Assembly: GCA_028687435.1 (NCBI GenBank)
Contig: JAQUAF010000007.1
Span: 62,001-126,000 of the forward strand
Length of the DNA: 64,000 bases
From: Verrucomicrobiia bacterium
GTDB lineage: Bacteria > Verrucomicrobiota > Verrucomicrobiia > JABWAM01
Reading direction: 5' to 3'
Shown here: positions 1 to 9,771 of the stretch, in pieces
How the letters are laid out: each line of letters opens with the position of its first letter
How positions within the stretch are numbered: position 1 is the stretch's first letter
The notes under the pieces: generated by a model
What the model was told of the DNA's origin: nothing
Databases searched by the model: none
Seen by the model: the letters and a program-made list of their open reading frames with translations, nothing else
Program-made: the position numbers and the translations under genes

Positions 1-78
1 GCGATGATGAGGTTTGTCCATGTCATGAGAATCATGAGAATGGTTAGCTTTTTGTTTGTTGCGATCATGGGTTTCCTT

Positions 79-834
79 TTATTTTTCGATGGGGAACCAA
101 TCGGCCCGATTGGCCCACGTTTCTTTTCTTTCATGCCAGCTGACGTGCCCGTCAATCCAGAGATAATTGCCTCCGCCGTGATGCCTTGCGCTGACGGACA
201 ATGCGTCTTCTCCCGCGGCGGCCCAGTTGTAAAGATAAAAAACCCGGTAATAGCGGGTTGTCCCCGCATAATAATCGCTGGTGTCTCCGCACAGGATGGT
301 ATTGACGGGCTGGGCGACCTGGCTCAATTTGACATAGGGCGCTTGCCCGGAAAGCCAGTCGTCGGAATATCCCGCATAACGCGCATTCCAGCCGTAACCG
401 CCATAAAAACCGCCATCTCCGTGCGCTGCGGAACCGCAGGAACTGTTGGACTGTGAGGGGCAGTGAAAAATGCCGTGTTCCAGTTTTGACGAGGTCAGAA
501 GGCTTGATCCGAGCGATAAGGCGATTTGAGTTTTCCATGTTCTGACCCCGTTGGTTGTTTCCGCGGAGCCGGAATGCGGCAGCCAGCTTTCGTTTTCGTT
601 TGCATAAACCATGGCCGCCTGCCCGATGCCGCGCAAATTGTTTATGCATTGAATCTGCCGGGCTTTTTCCCGGGCGGACTTCAGCGCGGGTAACAGCAAG
701 GAGCATAACAGGCCGATGCAGGCGGTGACGGTCAGAAGTTCGATGAGCGTCATGGCATGATCCGCATTTTGAGCCAAGGGTGGAGAGGCGGGCGCCATGT
801 CGTTTGTTTTTTTGTGGGAAAGTTGAGTTTTCAT
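79..834 (-). CDS. Prepilin-type N-terminal cleavage/methylation protein with C-terminal H-X9-DG domain
   Basis: Hydrophobic prepilin helix '[47 protein letters not shown]' and '[13 protein letters not shown]' (H-X9-DG). Likely start ATG at 834; the ORF extends to 855. Confidence 0.85.
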   Translation of the reverse strand: MKTQLSHKKTNDMAPASPPLAQNADHAMTLIELLTVTACIGLLCSLLLPALKSAREKARQIQCINNLRGIGQAAMVYANENESWLPHSGSAETTNGVRTWKTQIALSLGSSLLTSSKLEHGIFHCPSQSNSSCGSAAHGDGGFYGGYGWNARYAGYSDDWLSGQAPYVKLSQVAQPVNTILCGDTSDYYAGTTRYYRVFYLYNWAAAGEDALSVSARHHGGGNYLWIDGHVSWHERKETWANRADWFPIEK

Positions 835-867
835 GCAGCTCTTAAACTGGCCCAAAATGATGATTCA

Positions 868-3800
868 TCAATCCGGAGCATGTTGGTTTTTTTTCCCGGG
901 GTACAGCAGTTTTTCGATGAGTGTCATGGCCCGTTCGATGGTTTTATCGGCCAGTTCAAGGTCTTGTTTTTCTGTGGCGGTCTTGGCGGCTTCATCTTTC
1001 AGGAGGGTTTGCCCTTCCCGGATCAATGACGGTTCGGTGTTTTTTGTTTCAGCTTGGGCAAGGGCCTTTTGCAGGATATCGAGGTACATATAGTCTTCCA
1101 TGCCTTCCCGCCAGGCTTCCCAGCGTTTGCTGGGGATCACCGCCTCCTTTTGACTGACTTCCGGCGGGGCGTATTTGCGCAGATAAACAACATCCCAGCA
1201 GGCTTTGTCGCCTCGACGGCACATTTTTCCATCTTGCAGAAAATAGGGGATTGATTCGATTTCATTTTCGCGCCAACTGATATCCGGATAGCGCAGGTAA
1301 ACCCAGAAACCTGTCCCGCGCATGCCGTCCCGCCAGGTGAGCCAGGGGATCATCCGGTAATCAGTGTAGGGCGAATTCAATTTTGGGACGCCACCCGGCG
1401 GATTCGCATAGTTCCAATAACCATCGCCTTTTTTTCTCAGCAGGTCGTGGATTTTTGAGTTTTTTTCAAAAAAGAAAAAGTAAGGAGCCCAGAAGTCCAC
1501 ATAAGGGGCAAATTGGACGATTTCCTCATAAGTCGAATGTGCCGTGGGGTTGACAAAGATCCTGATGTTTGGATCGATGGATTTAACGCAGGCGGCTAGA
1601 CGGCGGTGTTTTTCCGAGGTTGTTTCATCCATTAACTGAAGGAAAAAATGGTTGTGATCCAGTCCGCGTTTTTTGAGTTGCGCGACAAAGTCCGGCAACC
1701 AGCGTGAAAAGTTTTTTCGCCATTCCTCATCCAGCGTGTTTTTGCCAAATGCCTTGCAATTCAGCCCCGGGAACGCGAACATTTTTGGCCGCTCAATCTT
1801 GTAAAATGAGAGCAGGTTGTCGAGCCGGCTGTAGTCCGTGCTCATTTCCCCCGAGGAATTGAACTTGGGGTAGGGAACGGTTTCCGGCGGGATGAAATGA
1901 CAGGTGATGTGGTGGGCGAACAGGTCGTCAATGATGGCCCTGAGCAGTTCAGGATCGGAGCGGTAATAGTCCGAGTAATCCCAAACTCCCGTGAAAAGAG
2001 GAACCTCCGAGGCCTTGGCGGGCAATTCGATGGGGTTGACTTTTATTTTCAGGTTGACCGCGCAAGCGGAAAAATTTTCGGGTGACAGAATCAATTTCGC
2101 GACGTAATCGCCGGGTTTTGCCCCCCGGCTGTTTGCGCACACCCAGATCTCCCGGCTGCCGAGGGGAGGGATCCGCAAGGTTTCCACCAAGGGAAGGGCG
2201 TCGTGGGAGATCATTCCGTTGAAGCATTTTACTGGAAAAGCTTCGCGAACGACAACGGAAACACCGGGGGTTTTCACGGAAATATTCACCCGCATTTCTT
2301 TTGGAGTGATGTTGGCCAGAACAAGCGAGGCGTTTTTATGGGCGTTGATTCCCATGGCCAGCTTGATCTCCCGGCATTCGGGAATATCCGGATTGGGGAG
2401 AGGGGATGCCGGGAGCGCCTGCCATGGATTTTTTTCCCATATGAGAAGAGGGGCGCTGTGTTGGATTTGGAAAAAGCACAGTTTAAGTTCTCCCAGCAGG
2501 GAATCATGCTCTTCCAGCGAAACTTTTTCGGACAGGTCCAGCAGTGCGAATAGTTCTTCCTGAAATTTTTTTCGCTCGTTTTCGTCATATTTTGGAAATT
2601 CGCTTTTAAGTTTGCGATATAGTTGCCGGCTTTTGATTTTCACCGCCAGGCTGCTCAATTTTTTTTCGTGCGTTTGCAATAGGTTGGAAAGGAAAAACCA
2701 GTCTTTTCGGTCAATATCCCCTGACATTCCGTTGATTTTATTCTCGATCTTGAAGATAAAAGAGCCTTCCTTTTCCAGTTCGGCGGGGTAATTTTCTCCG
2801 GAAGGAGTGGATGTGGAGCGGGGATGCTGGATTTTGCCGCATTCAACGATGGCATCCTTGATTTGTTTCAGTTCCAGCGCGAGGTTTGCGCGATAGGATT
2901 CAAGGATGATTTTGCCAAAATGGAACGGAGAATGGAATCTGCCATCGGGCCAGCCGCTGTTTTCCTTGAGCTGTTTTTCGCCCCGGTTGACGCTCAGCCT
3001 CCACAGGCTGCCAGCCGGGGGAGGGATGGAGATTCCCATGCCTGCCAGGGGGATGCGCGCTTCGCCCTGCCAGCAATCTTTTCCGGTTTTGGTGACGATT
3101 TCCCAACTGGCGTTCCATTTTAAATCGCGATAGGTGAGATTTTTTGCGCATTTTTCCTCCGCTTTCATGCCGAGGATATTGGCGCCAAAATGGAAATAAT
3201 CGCTGTTGGCGGGATTTGGATCCAGGAAGATCTCGACGCAGTCGTCCGCCCAGACGGGGCTGTCATGCCCGATCTGGATTTTTCGCGTTTTTCCCGGTTC
3301 GGGTTCCTGAAATTTGAATGCCAGATAAAAATAATGATCGTCGTAACAGACGAATGCCTCGCCTTGTTTTTTTGCCGGTTTGCCGGATTTAAAAACCATG
3401 AAAGGCGACAGTTTCAGCGCGTTTTGCCATGCTTCGTCAGCCAAGTTGCCGTCAAGGATGGGGGGCTTGGGGGTTTTAGGCGTTTTTTCGACGGTTTGGA
3501 CAAGCTGAGACAGATAATTTTGTTTGATGATTTCCTCCCTCAAGGCGCAATTGTAAAGCTTCACTTCATCGATGGTTCCCTTGAAAAAGGCGGTTCCCTT
3601 CATGCCGCCGATGAATAACCCGCGTTGATTATTTTGGCGGTTCAAGGTGCCGGAGAAAGGACGGGTGGCCCGTTTCTCGCCGTTGACAAAGATTTTCATG
3701 AAAAAACCGTCCCAAGTCGCGGCCACATGCTGCCTTTTTTCCGTTTCAAACGGCACGGCGAGAATGGAGACGGTCTTTCCGTTGGAAAGCAGGAATTGCA

Positions 3801-4260
3801 GTTGTTCATCCCCAAGATAAAGCGAGTAAACATAACCATTGGGTTTTCCATTGCCCGCGTCACAATTTGAAATAATCCGCCGATTGGGGCCGGATTGTTT
3901 TTCCGGGCACAGCCACATTTCAAGGGTCAGACTATCCTTGAAATTCAGGGCCTCATGATAACCGCAATCCACGAATGCCTTTTGACCGTCGAAATAAAGC
4001 GCCCCGCCGCCTTTTTCTGGCGTCCAAGTTGTGCCATGTGTCTTTCCATCAAAACCGTTGCCGCTTTGGTCTTCCAGAATCTCGCCAACGCCATTTCTCA
4101 TGGGCCAGTAGGCGGCGAGTCCTTTTATTTCGGCATGGAGATTGGCCGTTAGGATGAAAAATAACCATGCCGCCTCGATAAGCCGCCATGCGTTGCAGTT
4201 CGTTTTTGTCTTTTTCATTCGCTGTTGTGAAATGGGAGAAGTGGCCCCGAAATTGTCCAA
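868..4260 (-). CDS. Secreted LamG-domain / CBM9-like / DUF4091-like glycan-active protein
   Basis: Signal peptide; LamG-like 'GLAAYWPMRNGVGEILEDQSGNGFDGKTHGTTW...DEVKLYNCALREEII'; C-terminal 'WEAWREGMEDYMYLDIL', typical of DUF4091/GH123-like proteins. Confidence 0.75.
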   Translation of the reverse strand: MDNFGATSPISQQRMKKTKTNCNAWRLIEAAWLFFILTANLHAEIKGLAAYWPMRNGVGEILEDQSGNGFDGKTHGTTWTPEKGGGALYFDGQKAFVDCGYHEALNFKDSLTLEMWLCPEKQSGPNRRIISNCDAGNGKPNGYVYSLYLGDEQLQFLLSNGKTVSILAVPFETEKRQHVAATWDGFFMKIFVNGEKRATRPFSGTLNRQNNQRGLFIGGMKGTAFFKGTIDEVKLYNCALREEIIKQNYLSQLVQTVEKTPKTPKPPILDGNLADEAWQNALKLSPFMVFKSGKPAKKQGEAFVCYDDHYFYLAFKFQEPEPGKTRKIQIGHDSPVWADDCVEIFLDPNPANSDYFHFGANILGMKAEEKCAKNLTYRDLKWNASWEIVTKTGKDCWQGEARIPLAGMGISIPPPAGSLWRLSVNRGEKQLKENSGWPDGRFHSPFHFGKIILESYRANLALELKQIKDAIVECGKIQHPRSTSTPSGENYPAELEKEGSFIFKIENKINGMSGDIDRKDWFFLSNLLQTHEKKLSSLAVKIKSRQLYRKLKSEFPKYDENERKKFQEELFALLDLSEKVSLEEHDSLLGELKLCFFQIQHSAPLLIWEKNPWQALPASPLPNPDIPECREIKLAMGINAHKNASLVLANITPKEMRVNISVKTPGVSVVVREAFPVKCFNGMISHDALPLVETLRIPPLGSREIWVCANSRGAKPGDYVAKLILSPENFSACAVNLKIKVNPIELPAKASEVPLFTGVWDYSDYYRSDPELLRAIIDDLFAHHITCHFIPPETVPYPKFNSSGEMSTDYSRLDNLLSFYKIERPKMFAFPGLNCKAFGKNTLDEEWRKNFSRWLPDFVAQLKKRGLDHNHFFLQLMDETTSEKHRRLAACVKSIDPNIRIFVNPTAHSTYEEIVQFAPYVDFWAPYFFFFEKNSKIHDLLRKKGDGYWNYANPPGGVPKLNSPYTDYRMIPWLTWRDGMRGTGFWVYLRYPDISWRENEIESIPYFLQDGKMCRRGDKACWDVVYLRKYAPPEVSQKEAVIPSKRWEAWREGMEDYMYLDILQKALAQAETKNTEPSLIREGQTLLKDEAAKTATEKQDLELADKTIERAMTLIEKLLYPGKKNQHAPD

Positions 4261-4264
4261 TGAA

Positions 4265-4320
4265 AATTATGATGCATTTTATTTTAATGATATAATAAAT
4301 GATCATAATTGAAAAGTCAA
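4265..4320 (-). promoter_or_regulatory. Predicted sigma70 promoter with flanking 9-bp inverted repeat upstream of the 868..4260 gene
   Basis: Minus strand TTGACT-N17-TATTAT (4320..4292); AATTATGAT (4265-4273) / ATCATAATT (4302-4310) inverted repeat. Confidence 0.55.
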
Positions 4321-4795
4321 ATGGGGTTTTGCTGCGCCAGTGATTTCGGAACGTTGTCTGTTTTTGCCATCTTTCGGGTTGGCATCATTTTTTTAGGGGC
4401 GTCCGGCGGATCAACACCTGATCCGGTCCGGCCCCACCGCCTGTTGTGAAGACACCACACCCGTGGCGGATAACCGCAAAAACTCAAATTGACTTTCAAA
4501 GAACAGTTTACCCATAACACACTCCCTTGACCGCTTCGCGAGCCTGCTGTTGGGCCTCCGGGGCTTTGAGCGGGAATTTGCGCATCCGTCCCCCCCCAGG
4601 CACTGGGTCAGGTAATAAAAGGGGCCGTACAAATGGCCCTGCAAACACCGGCAGTTGGCGATCCTCAAAAAAACGTTCCGAAATCGCTGTTCAGGGCTGT
4701 CCTTCAGGGCGGGGGCCAGTTTTCTTTTTCCGTGCTGTTTTGGAGGTCGAACGGATAGGCGTCCGCGAAAGGTTTTTGGTCCCGTCCGAGAAAAC

Positions 4796-5140
4796 CGGCG
4801 AAACTGGACTGCGGCTTATGCCTCCCGAATCTGGCACACGGAAGCGCTTCGCGTTTTGGACCGCACCCGGCTCTCCTCCGCCATCGACGACTCGCAGGTG
4901 GTTCAACTGCGCCGCGATATCGAACTGATTCATGGCGTGTTTCATATTGTTGCCGTTACCGAACGGGTCCTTGCCCGCGCCGGAGAATCATTCCCAACCG
5001 TAGTCGGAACACTCGACGCCATTCACTTGGCCACCGCCATGCAGATTCGCGACACCATGGGGGTGGATGCATTTCTTACACACGACACCCAGTTGGCTGC
5101 TGCTGCGGCGGCCTCGGGTTTCACTGTTCAAGGCGTTTGA
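4796..5140 (+). pseudogene. Truncated PIN-domain (VapC-like) toxin, C-terminal part
   Basis: 'ALRVLDRTRLSSAIDDSQVVQLRRDIELIHGVFHIVAVTERVLARAGESFPTVVGTLDAIHLATAMQIRDTMGVDAFLTHDTQLAAAAAASGFTVQGV' resembles the PIN C-terminal half; no PIN N-terminus in frame. Confidence 0.6.
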
Positions 5141-5202
5141 CTGGAATGGCGCGCGCAATATAAACGGTTTGTGTTTCTTCGGTGAATCTGGCATCAAATG
5201 GG

Positions 5203-6359
5203 GCATGAAATCCAAGACGCGGTGCATCGGCATCCTGACATCGGGAGGGGACTGTCCAGGCTTGAACGCGGCCATCCGTGGCGTGGTGAAGGCGGTGAAG
5301 GGGGATTACGGGATGGAAGTGGTCGGCGTGCTGGATGGTTTTCGCGGGTTGATCGAAAACCGGACCATGCCCTTGGAGAGCAACATGGTCAGCGGCATTC
5401 TCACGCATGGAGGGACGATTTTGGGCACGAGCCGCGACAAGCCCTCCAAGATGCAGATGGGCGGGCAGGTGATGGACATGACGGCCACGGCGGTGGAAAA
5501 CGCCCGCCGGCTGGGGATCGATTGCCTGGTCTGTCTGGGCGGGCGCGGGACGCAGAAGAACGCCTACCATCTTTTCAAGGAAGGCCGATTGAATGTTCTG
5601 ACGCTTCCCAAGACGATCGACAACGATGTGGCCGAGACGGACACCACCTTTGGTTTTGACACCGCGATGAACATCGCCACGGAGGCGATCGATCGTTTGC
5701 ATACCACGGCCACGAGTCATCAGCGGATCATTGTCTGTGAAATCATGGGACACAACGCCGGATGGCTGGCGTTGGGATCCGGCATTGCCGGCGGGGCGGA
5801 TGTGATCCTGATCCCGGAGATCCCCTATGATTTGAATGTGGTGGCGGATCATTTGTTGCGCCGTCATCGTTCCGGCAAACGGTTTTCCATCATTGCAGTG
5901 GCGGAGGGGGCGATGTCCAAAGAGGAGGCCATGGAGAAAAAGGATGAATCCAGGAAAGTGAAAAAACACCATGGCAGGGAGGAGAAAAAGGCGAAGAAGA
6001 CTGTTTCAGCCTTGCACCGGGTGGAGGCGCGTTATCATCTGGTGGAGGAATCCAAGGCCAGCCGCCTGGCCAGGCAGTTGCAGGCCCTGACGGGAATGGA
6101 AGCCCGGGTGACATCCCTTGGCCATGTTCAGCGCGGAGGCGCTCCTTCGGCGTACGACCGTTTGCTTTGCACCAATCTGGGCACTCACGCGGCGCGGTAT
6201 CTGGCGGCTGGGACTTACAATGTGATGGTGGGCATCAAGGGGGCCGGTTGCGTGCCGGTGTCGCTGGGGAAGGTTGTTGAGCAAAGAAAAATCGTGCCGA
6301 TGGATCACACCTGGGTGACCAGCGCGCGGCTGGTTGGAACCTGTTTGGGGGACGAGTGA
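5203..6359 (+). CDS. pfkA: 6-phosphofructokinase
   Basis: 'IGILTSGGDCPGLNAAIRG', 'LPKTIDNDVAETDTTFGFDTA', 'SLGHVQRGGAPSAYDRLL'. Active-site GGDG motif reads GGRG. Start taken as MKSKTRCIG. Confidence 0.9.
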
Positions 6360-6373
6360 TTATGAATTTAAAA

Positions 6374-6580
6374 CACAGCCATCCCATAATTTCGTGAAAC
6401 GGCCAATTTTTCATTTTTGTTCAGAGGAGAAGGAAGCAAAATGCCAAAAGCTGAGATTAAGAATCCGGAGATTGCTTCACCCCCTGTTGCCCTGGGTTCG
6501 CAATGACATTTTAGGAGGTCATTGCGAGGTTTGGGAAAAAGGGACCGAAGCAATCTCTGAAAAATTATGGGATGGCTGTG
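6374..6580. repeat. Nested inverted-repeat element downstream of pfkA
   Basis: Outer arms CACAGCCATCCCATAATTT (6374-) / AAATTATGGGATGGCTGTG (-6580); inner arms 'GAGATTGCTTC..CGCAATGAC' / 'GTCATTGCGAGG..GAAGCAATCTC'. Confidence 0.75.
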
Positions 6581-7087
6581 AATTTAAAATTTAAAATTGG
6601 AAATTTAAAATTGGAAAATGCGCGGGCAATGGAGAAGGGGAGGCGAGGCGAGGCCCAGTGTTCACGGTTCAAAGGGTGGAGAGTGATGGCATGCCTGTTG
6701 GGGGTGGCGATGTTGGGCGCTTGCGGGTGCGCGAGGGAGATGTCGCGGGGTTCCGCGGCATTGCTTTATTCCATTGCCGATCCCCTGGAGGTGAGGCGCA
6801 GCGACATTGGCAAGAACATCCAACTGAAGCTGGATCAGAAAGTGCTGTTTTGCATGGCCAAAGGCGACGAGGATGCGGGCGTGGAGCGCGGCCGGTGGGA
6901 ATTGGCGGATTTTGACAAACGCACCCTGCTTTTGCTCAGTGAATACCCGCGGGTGGAGGCCGGGTGTTGGGGATTGCTTTTGCAGGCCAGATCGCTGGGA
7001 TCGGGGGAAGTGGTGTTAAAATTCATTCCCGATGACGAGAGCAAGACGCCGAAGGAAGTGAAATTTGAGATTTCCATTCGAAAGTGA
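6572..7087 (+). CDS. Hypothetical lipoprotein
   Basis: ORF with lipobox-like 'LLGVAMLGACGCA' and a beta-rich C-terminus; directly upstream of pssA. Confidence 0.6.
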   Translation: MAVNLKFKIGNLKLENARAMEKGRRGEAQCSRFKGWRVMACLLGVAMLGACGCAREMSRGSAALLYSIADPLEVRRSDIGKNIQLKLDQKVLFCMAKGDEDAGVERGRWELADFDKRTLLLLSEYPRVEAGCWGLLLQARSLGSGEVVLKFIPDDESKTPKEVKFEISIRK

Positions 7088-7100
7088 GAAACGGAATTTT

Positions 7101-7976
7101 ATGAGTCAAAATGTCAAGCTGCCCGATGCCCGGCCCGATGTCCGGCCCGATGTCCCGAAGGTTTATCTGCTGCCGAATCTGATGACGGCCGGCAATCTTT
7201 TTTGCGGGTTCATGGCGATCCTCCAGATCATTCAGGGCAATCTGGAGCAGTTCCAGGGAAACGAGCACTGGCTTGCGCGTTATGAGATGAGTTTGATGTT
7301 CATTCTCGGAGCTTTTATTTTTGATTTGCTGGATGGCCGCCTTGCCCGGCTGGGCGGGAAGGAAAGCGTGTTTGGCAAGGAGTTCGATTCGCTGGCGGAC
7401 CTGGTGTCGTTCGGGCTCGCGCCCGCGTTGTTGGTGGCGAAAATCATCCTGGTTGATTTGCCGGAAAACTTTCGCTGGGTGGGCTGGCTGGTGGCTTTCA
7501 TTTATCTGTTGGGCGGCGCCATGCGCCTGGCTCGGTTCAACATTGTGGCATCGCAACCCCAACCGAACGGGAGCAAGGATTTTCTCGGTTTTCCCATCCC
7601 TGCCGCAGCCGGGCTGGTGGCATCCATCACGCTGCTGCTCTTGCAGTTTTATGCCGCGGAACCTTATGCCGCGGAACGGGAAATCGGGGCATGGAAGCAT
7701 CTGCTGCCGGGATTGCTGCTGTTTTTGTCCTTCATGATGTACAGCAAGATCAAATATCCCAGTTTTAAAACGATCGACTGGCGCGCCAAGCGTTCGGTGC
7801 CGCAATTGCTTTGCACGGTGATTGTGGTCATTGTGGTGGCCAAGACTTGGCGTTATTCGCTGGCGGTGGTTTTCCTGGCGTATCTGATCTATGGTTTTGT
7901 CCGTCCGTTTGTTTCCAAGAAAATCCGGGAGGAAATCGAGGAGGAGGAAGAGGAGGGCGAGACTCCGGCGCGGTGA
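7101..7976 (+). CDS. pssA: CDP-diacylglycerol--serine O-phosphatidyltransferase
   Basis: 'YLLPNLMTAGNLFCGFMAI', CDP-alcohol phosphotransferase motif 'DLLDGRLARLGGKESVFGKEFDSLADLVSFG'. Confidence 0.88.
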   Translation: MSQNVKLPDARPDVRPDVPKVYLLPNLMTAGNLFCGFMAILQIIQGNLEQFQGNEHWLARYEMSLMFILGAFIFDLLDGRLARLGGKESVFGKEFDSLADLVSFGLAPALLVAKIILVDLPENFRWVGWLVAFIYLLGGAMRLARFNIVASQPQPNGSKDFLGFPIPAAAGLVASITLLLLQFYAAEPYAAEREIGAWKHLLPGLLLFLSFMMYSKIKYPSFKTIDWRAKRSVPQLLCTVIVVIVVAKTWRYSLAVVFLAYLIYGFVRPFVSKKIREEIEEEEEEGETPAR

Positions 7977-8043
7977 GGCGCTGGTATCAGGCTGAAGACT
8001 GAAGGTTGATGGCTGAAGGCAGTCAGAAATTGAATCAATTTTT

Positions 8044-8754
8044 ATGACGGCAAATTTTAATTCTTTCATGCGGTTGAGGCGCCTTATGCCTTCAGTCTTC
8101 AGTCTAATAGTCTTCAGCCTTCTTTTGGTTGGGGGATGCCAGGTGGCGCCGAAACGTTCGGATGCGCCCCTGACCGTCCGGGAACAGGAATTCGTGGATA
8201 TGGCGCGGATGGATCCCTCGATCCGGCTGGATTTGAGATATGCCACGACCAATAATTTTACCGGGAAAAAGGTTTATCCGATGGCCCGTTGCCTGTTGCG
8301 GCGTCCGGTGGCTGAACGCCTGAGCGAGGTCCAGCGAGAATTGAAGGCAAAGGGATTGGGACTCAAGATATGGGATGCCTACCGTCCCATTTCCGTGCAG
8401 GTGATTTTTTGGAAGATCATGCCGGATGAGCGCTATGTTTTGCAGCCGGTTTTCGAGAATGGGAAACCGGTGAAGGGATCCAAGCACAATAGGGGGGCGG
8501 CGGTGGATGTGACGCTGGTGGACGCCCGGGGAAGGGAAGTGGAGATGCCGACGTTGTTTGATGATTTCAGCGAGCGCGCGGGGCGGGATTTTCAGGGCAA
8601 TTCGCCTGTTGCCCGGCGCAATATGAAGCTTTTGGAGGAAGCCATGGTCCGGCATGGTTTTGTCGGTTATCCGACCGAGTGGTGGCATTTTGACATTGAG
8701 GATTGGGAACGCTATCCGCTGGCGGATGTTCCCTTGAAGGCGGAAAAACGCTGA
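8044..8754 (+). CDS. D-alanyl-D-alanine dipeptidase (VanX/DdpX family)
   Basis: 'MDPSIRLDLRYATTNNFTGKKVY', 'GSKHNRGAAVDVTLV', 'YPTEWWHFD'. True start may be the internal ATG at 8068. Confidence 0.88.
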   Translation: MTANFNSFMRLRRLMPSVFSLIVFSLLLVGGCQVAPKRSDAPLTVREQEFVDMARMDPSIRLDLRYATTNNFTGKKVYPMARCLLRRPVAERLSEVQRELKAKGLGLKIWDAYRPISVQVIFWKIMPDERYVLQPVFENGKPVKGSKHNRGAAVDVTLVDARGREVEMPTLFDDFSERAGRDFQGNSPVARRNMKLLEEAMVRHGFVGYPTEWWHFDIEDWERYPLADVPLKAEKR

Positions 8755-9771
8755 TTGCGTGAGATTTTCGGGGCCGGGGAACCGGCCGCTGGCGGCATGC
8801 CGGCGTACCGGAGGCTCGGTCCTTTCCTCAAAGGGACGTATGGCAGTTGTGTGGAGATTTCAACGATTTTCATTTTGGCCATGACAACCATTTTTTGGTT
8901 TTTCCGACCTGGGAACGCGGACATCTTGTCCGCATGGCCGATCTTGTTCGCACACGGAGCGGGCAGGATGACCGCCTGCGATGGTTTGATGTTTGGACTC
9001 GATGATGATGATACGGTGGCGGAGTTGAAATGCCTAATGGATAAACAGCGGCAGCCTGGCCTGTTTCGAAGCCGGGATGATGAGATAAACATGCGCCGGA
9101 AGAATTTGAAATGATAAATGAGCGTCATTCGCGGCTGGCCCCTGCGGCGAATGAGGCTGATGAAAATATTTTCGGAAAATCCACCCCTGCCCCCGCGGAT
9201 GTCCCACCCCATGAATATAATGGAAGCTGAAAAATCAAGATTTTCAAAACCTTCAGCCTTTTAAAAAACATGATCCACCTGAAATGTCTTTTGATTTTCT
9301 TATTGTATTTGTTCGCATCAACAGTCATCGCCTTTTCCAATTTCCTGATTGTGATGATCAACTTGCTTCGCCAATTGTTGAAACTCAAGGGGCTGCTTGA
9401 GCTTAAAATCGTCAAATCAGACCCCGAATTGTGGCATGCTTACCGGGGGTGTTGCATTCAGAACAAAGGGGGGAAGACTGAATTCGCGGAGACCAGCCTA
9501 TGAAAAAACGTTCCGGCCAGTTGATCTGCTCCCCCACCGATCTGATCCGTTGCCTTGCCTCGCCGTTCGCGTCATGGATGGACCGTTTTCATCTGGAAAA
9601 TCCCGAGCGGTCATCCCGGATGAAGAGTCGGAGGACGGGAAACTCATTGCTCAGATCACCTCGTCATGTTTTCCAAAACCGAGATGCTCGAACAGTTTGT
9701 CGAAACCGACTGTGCCGCGTTGCCGCATGGGAGCAGCGCCATCCAAACCCATCCTCACTTAAAGGCCAGCC

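Noticed and set aside
4317-4670. Possible transposase or antitoxin remnant before the PIN fragment
   Set aside because: Broken short frames, no confident motif; could be decayed DNA of any origin.
5121-5972. 283-aa minus-strand ORF over pfkA
   Set aside because: Antisense shadow; no family features.
7023-8252. 409-aa minus-strand ORF over pssA/vanX
   Set aside because: Antisense to two clear genes; sequence is QH/R-rich shadow translation.
8755-9770. Candidate genes between vanX and cas3
   Set aside because: Only short overlapping ORFs without recognisable domains; likely intergenic or decayed sequence.
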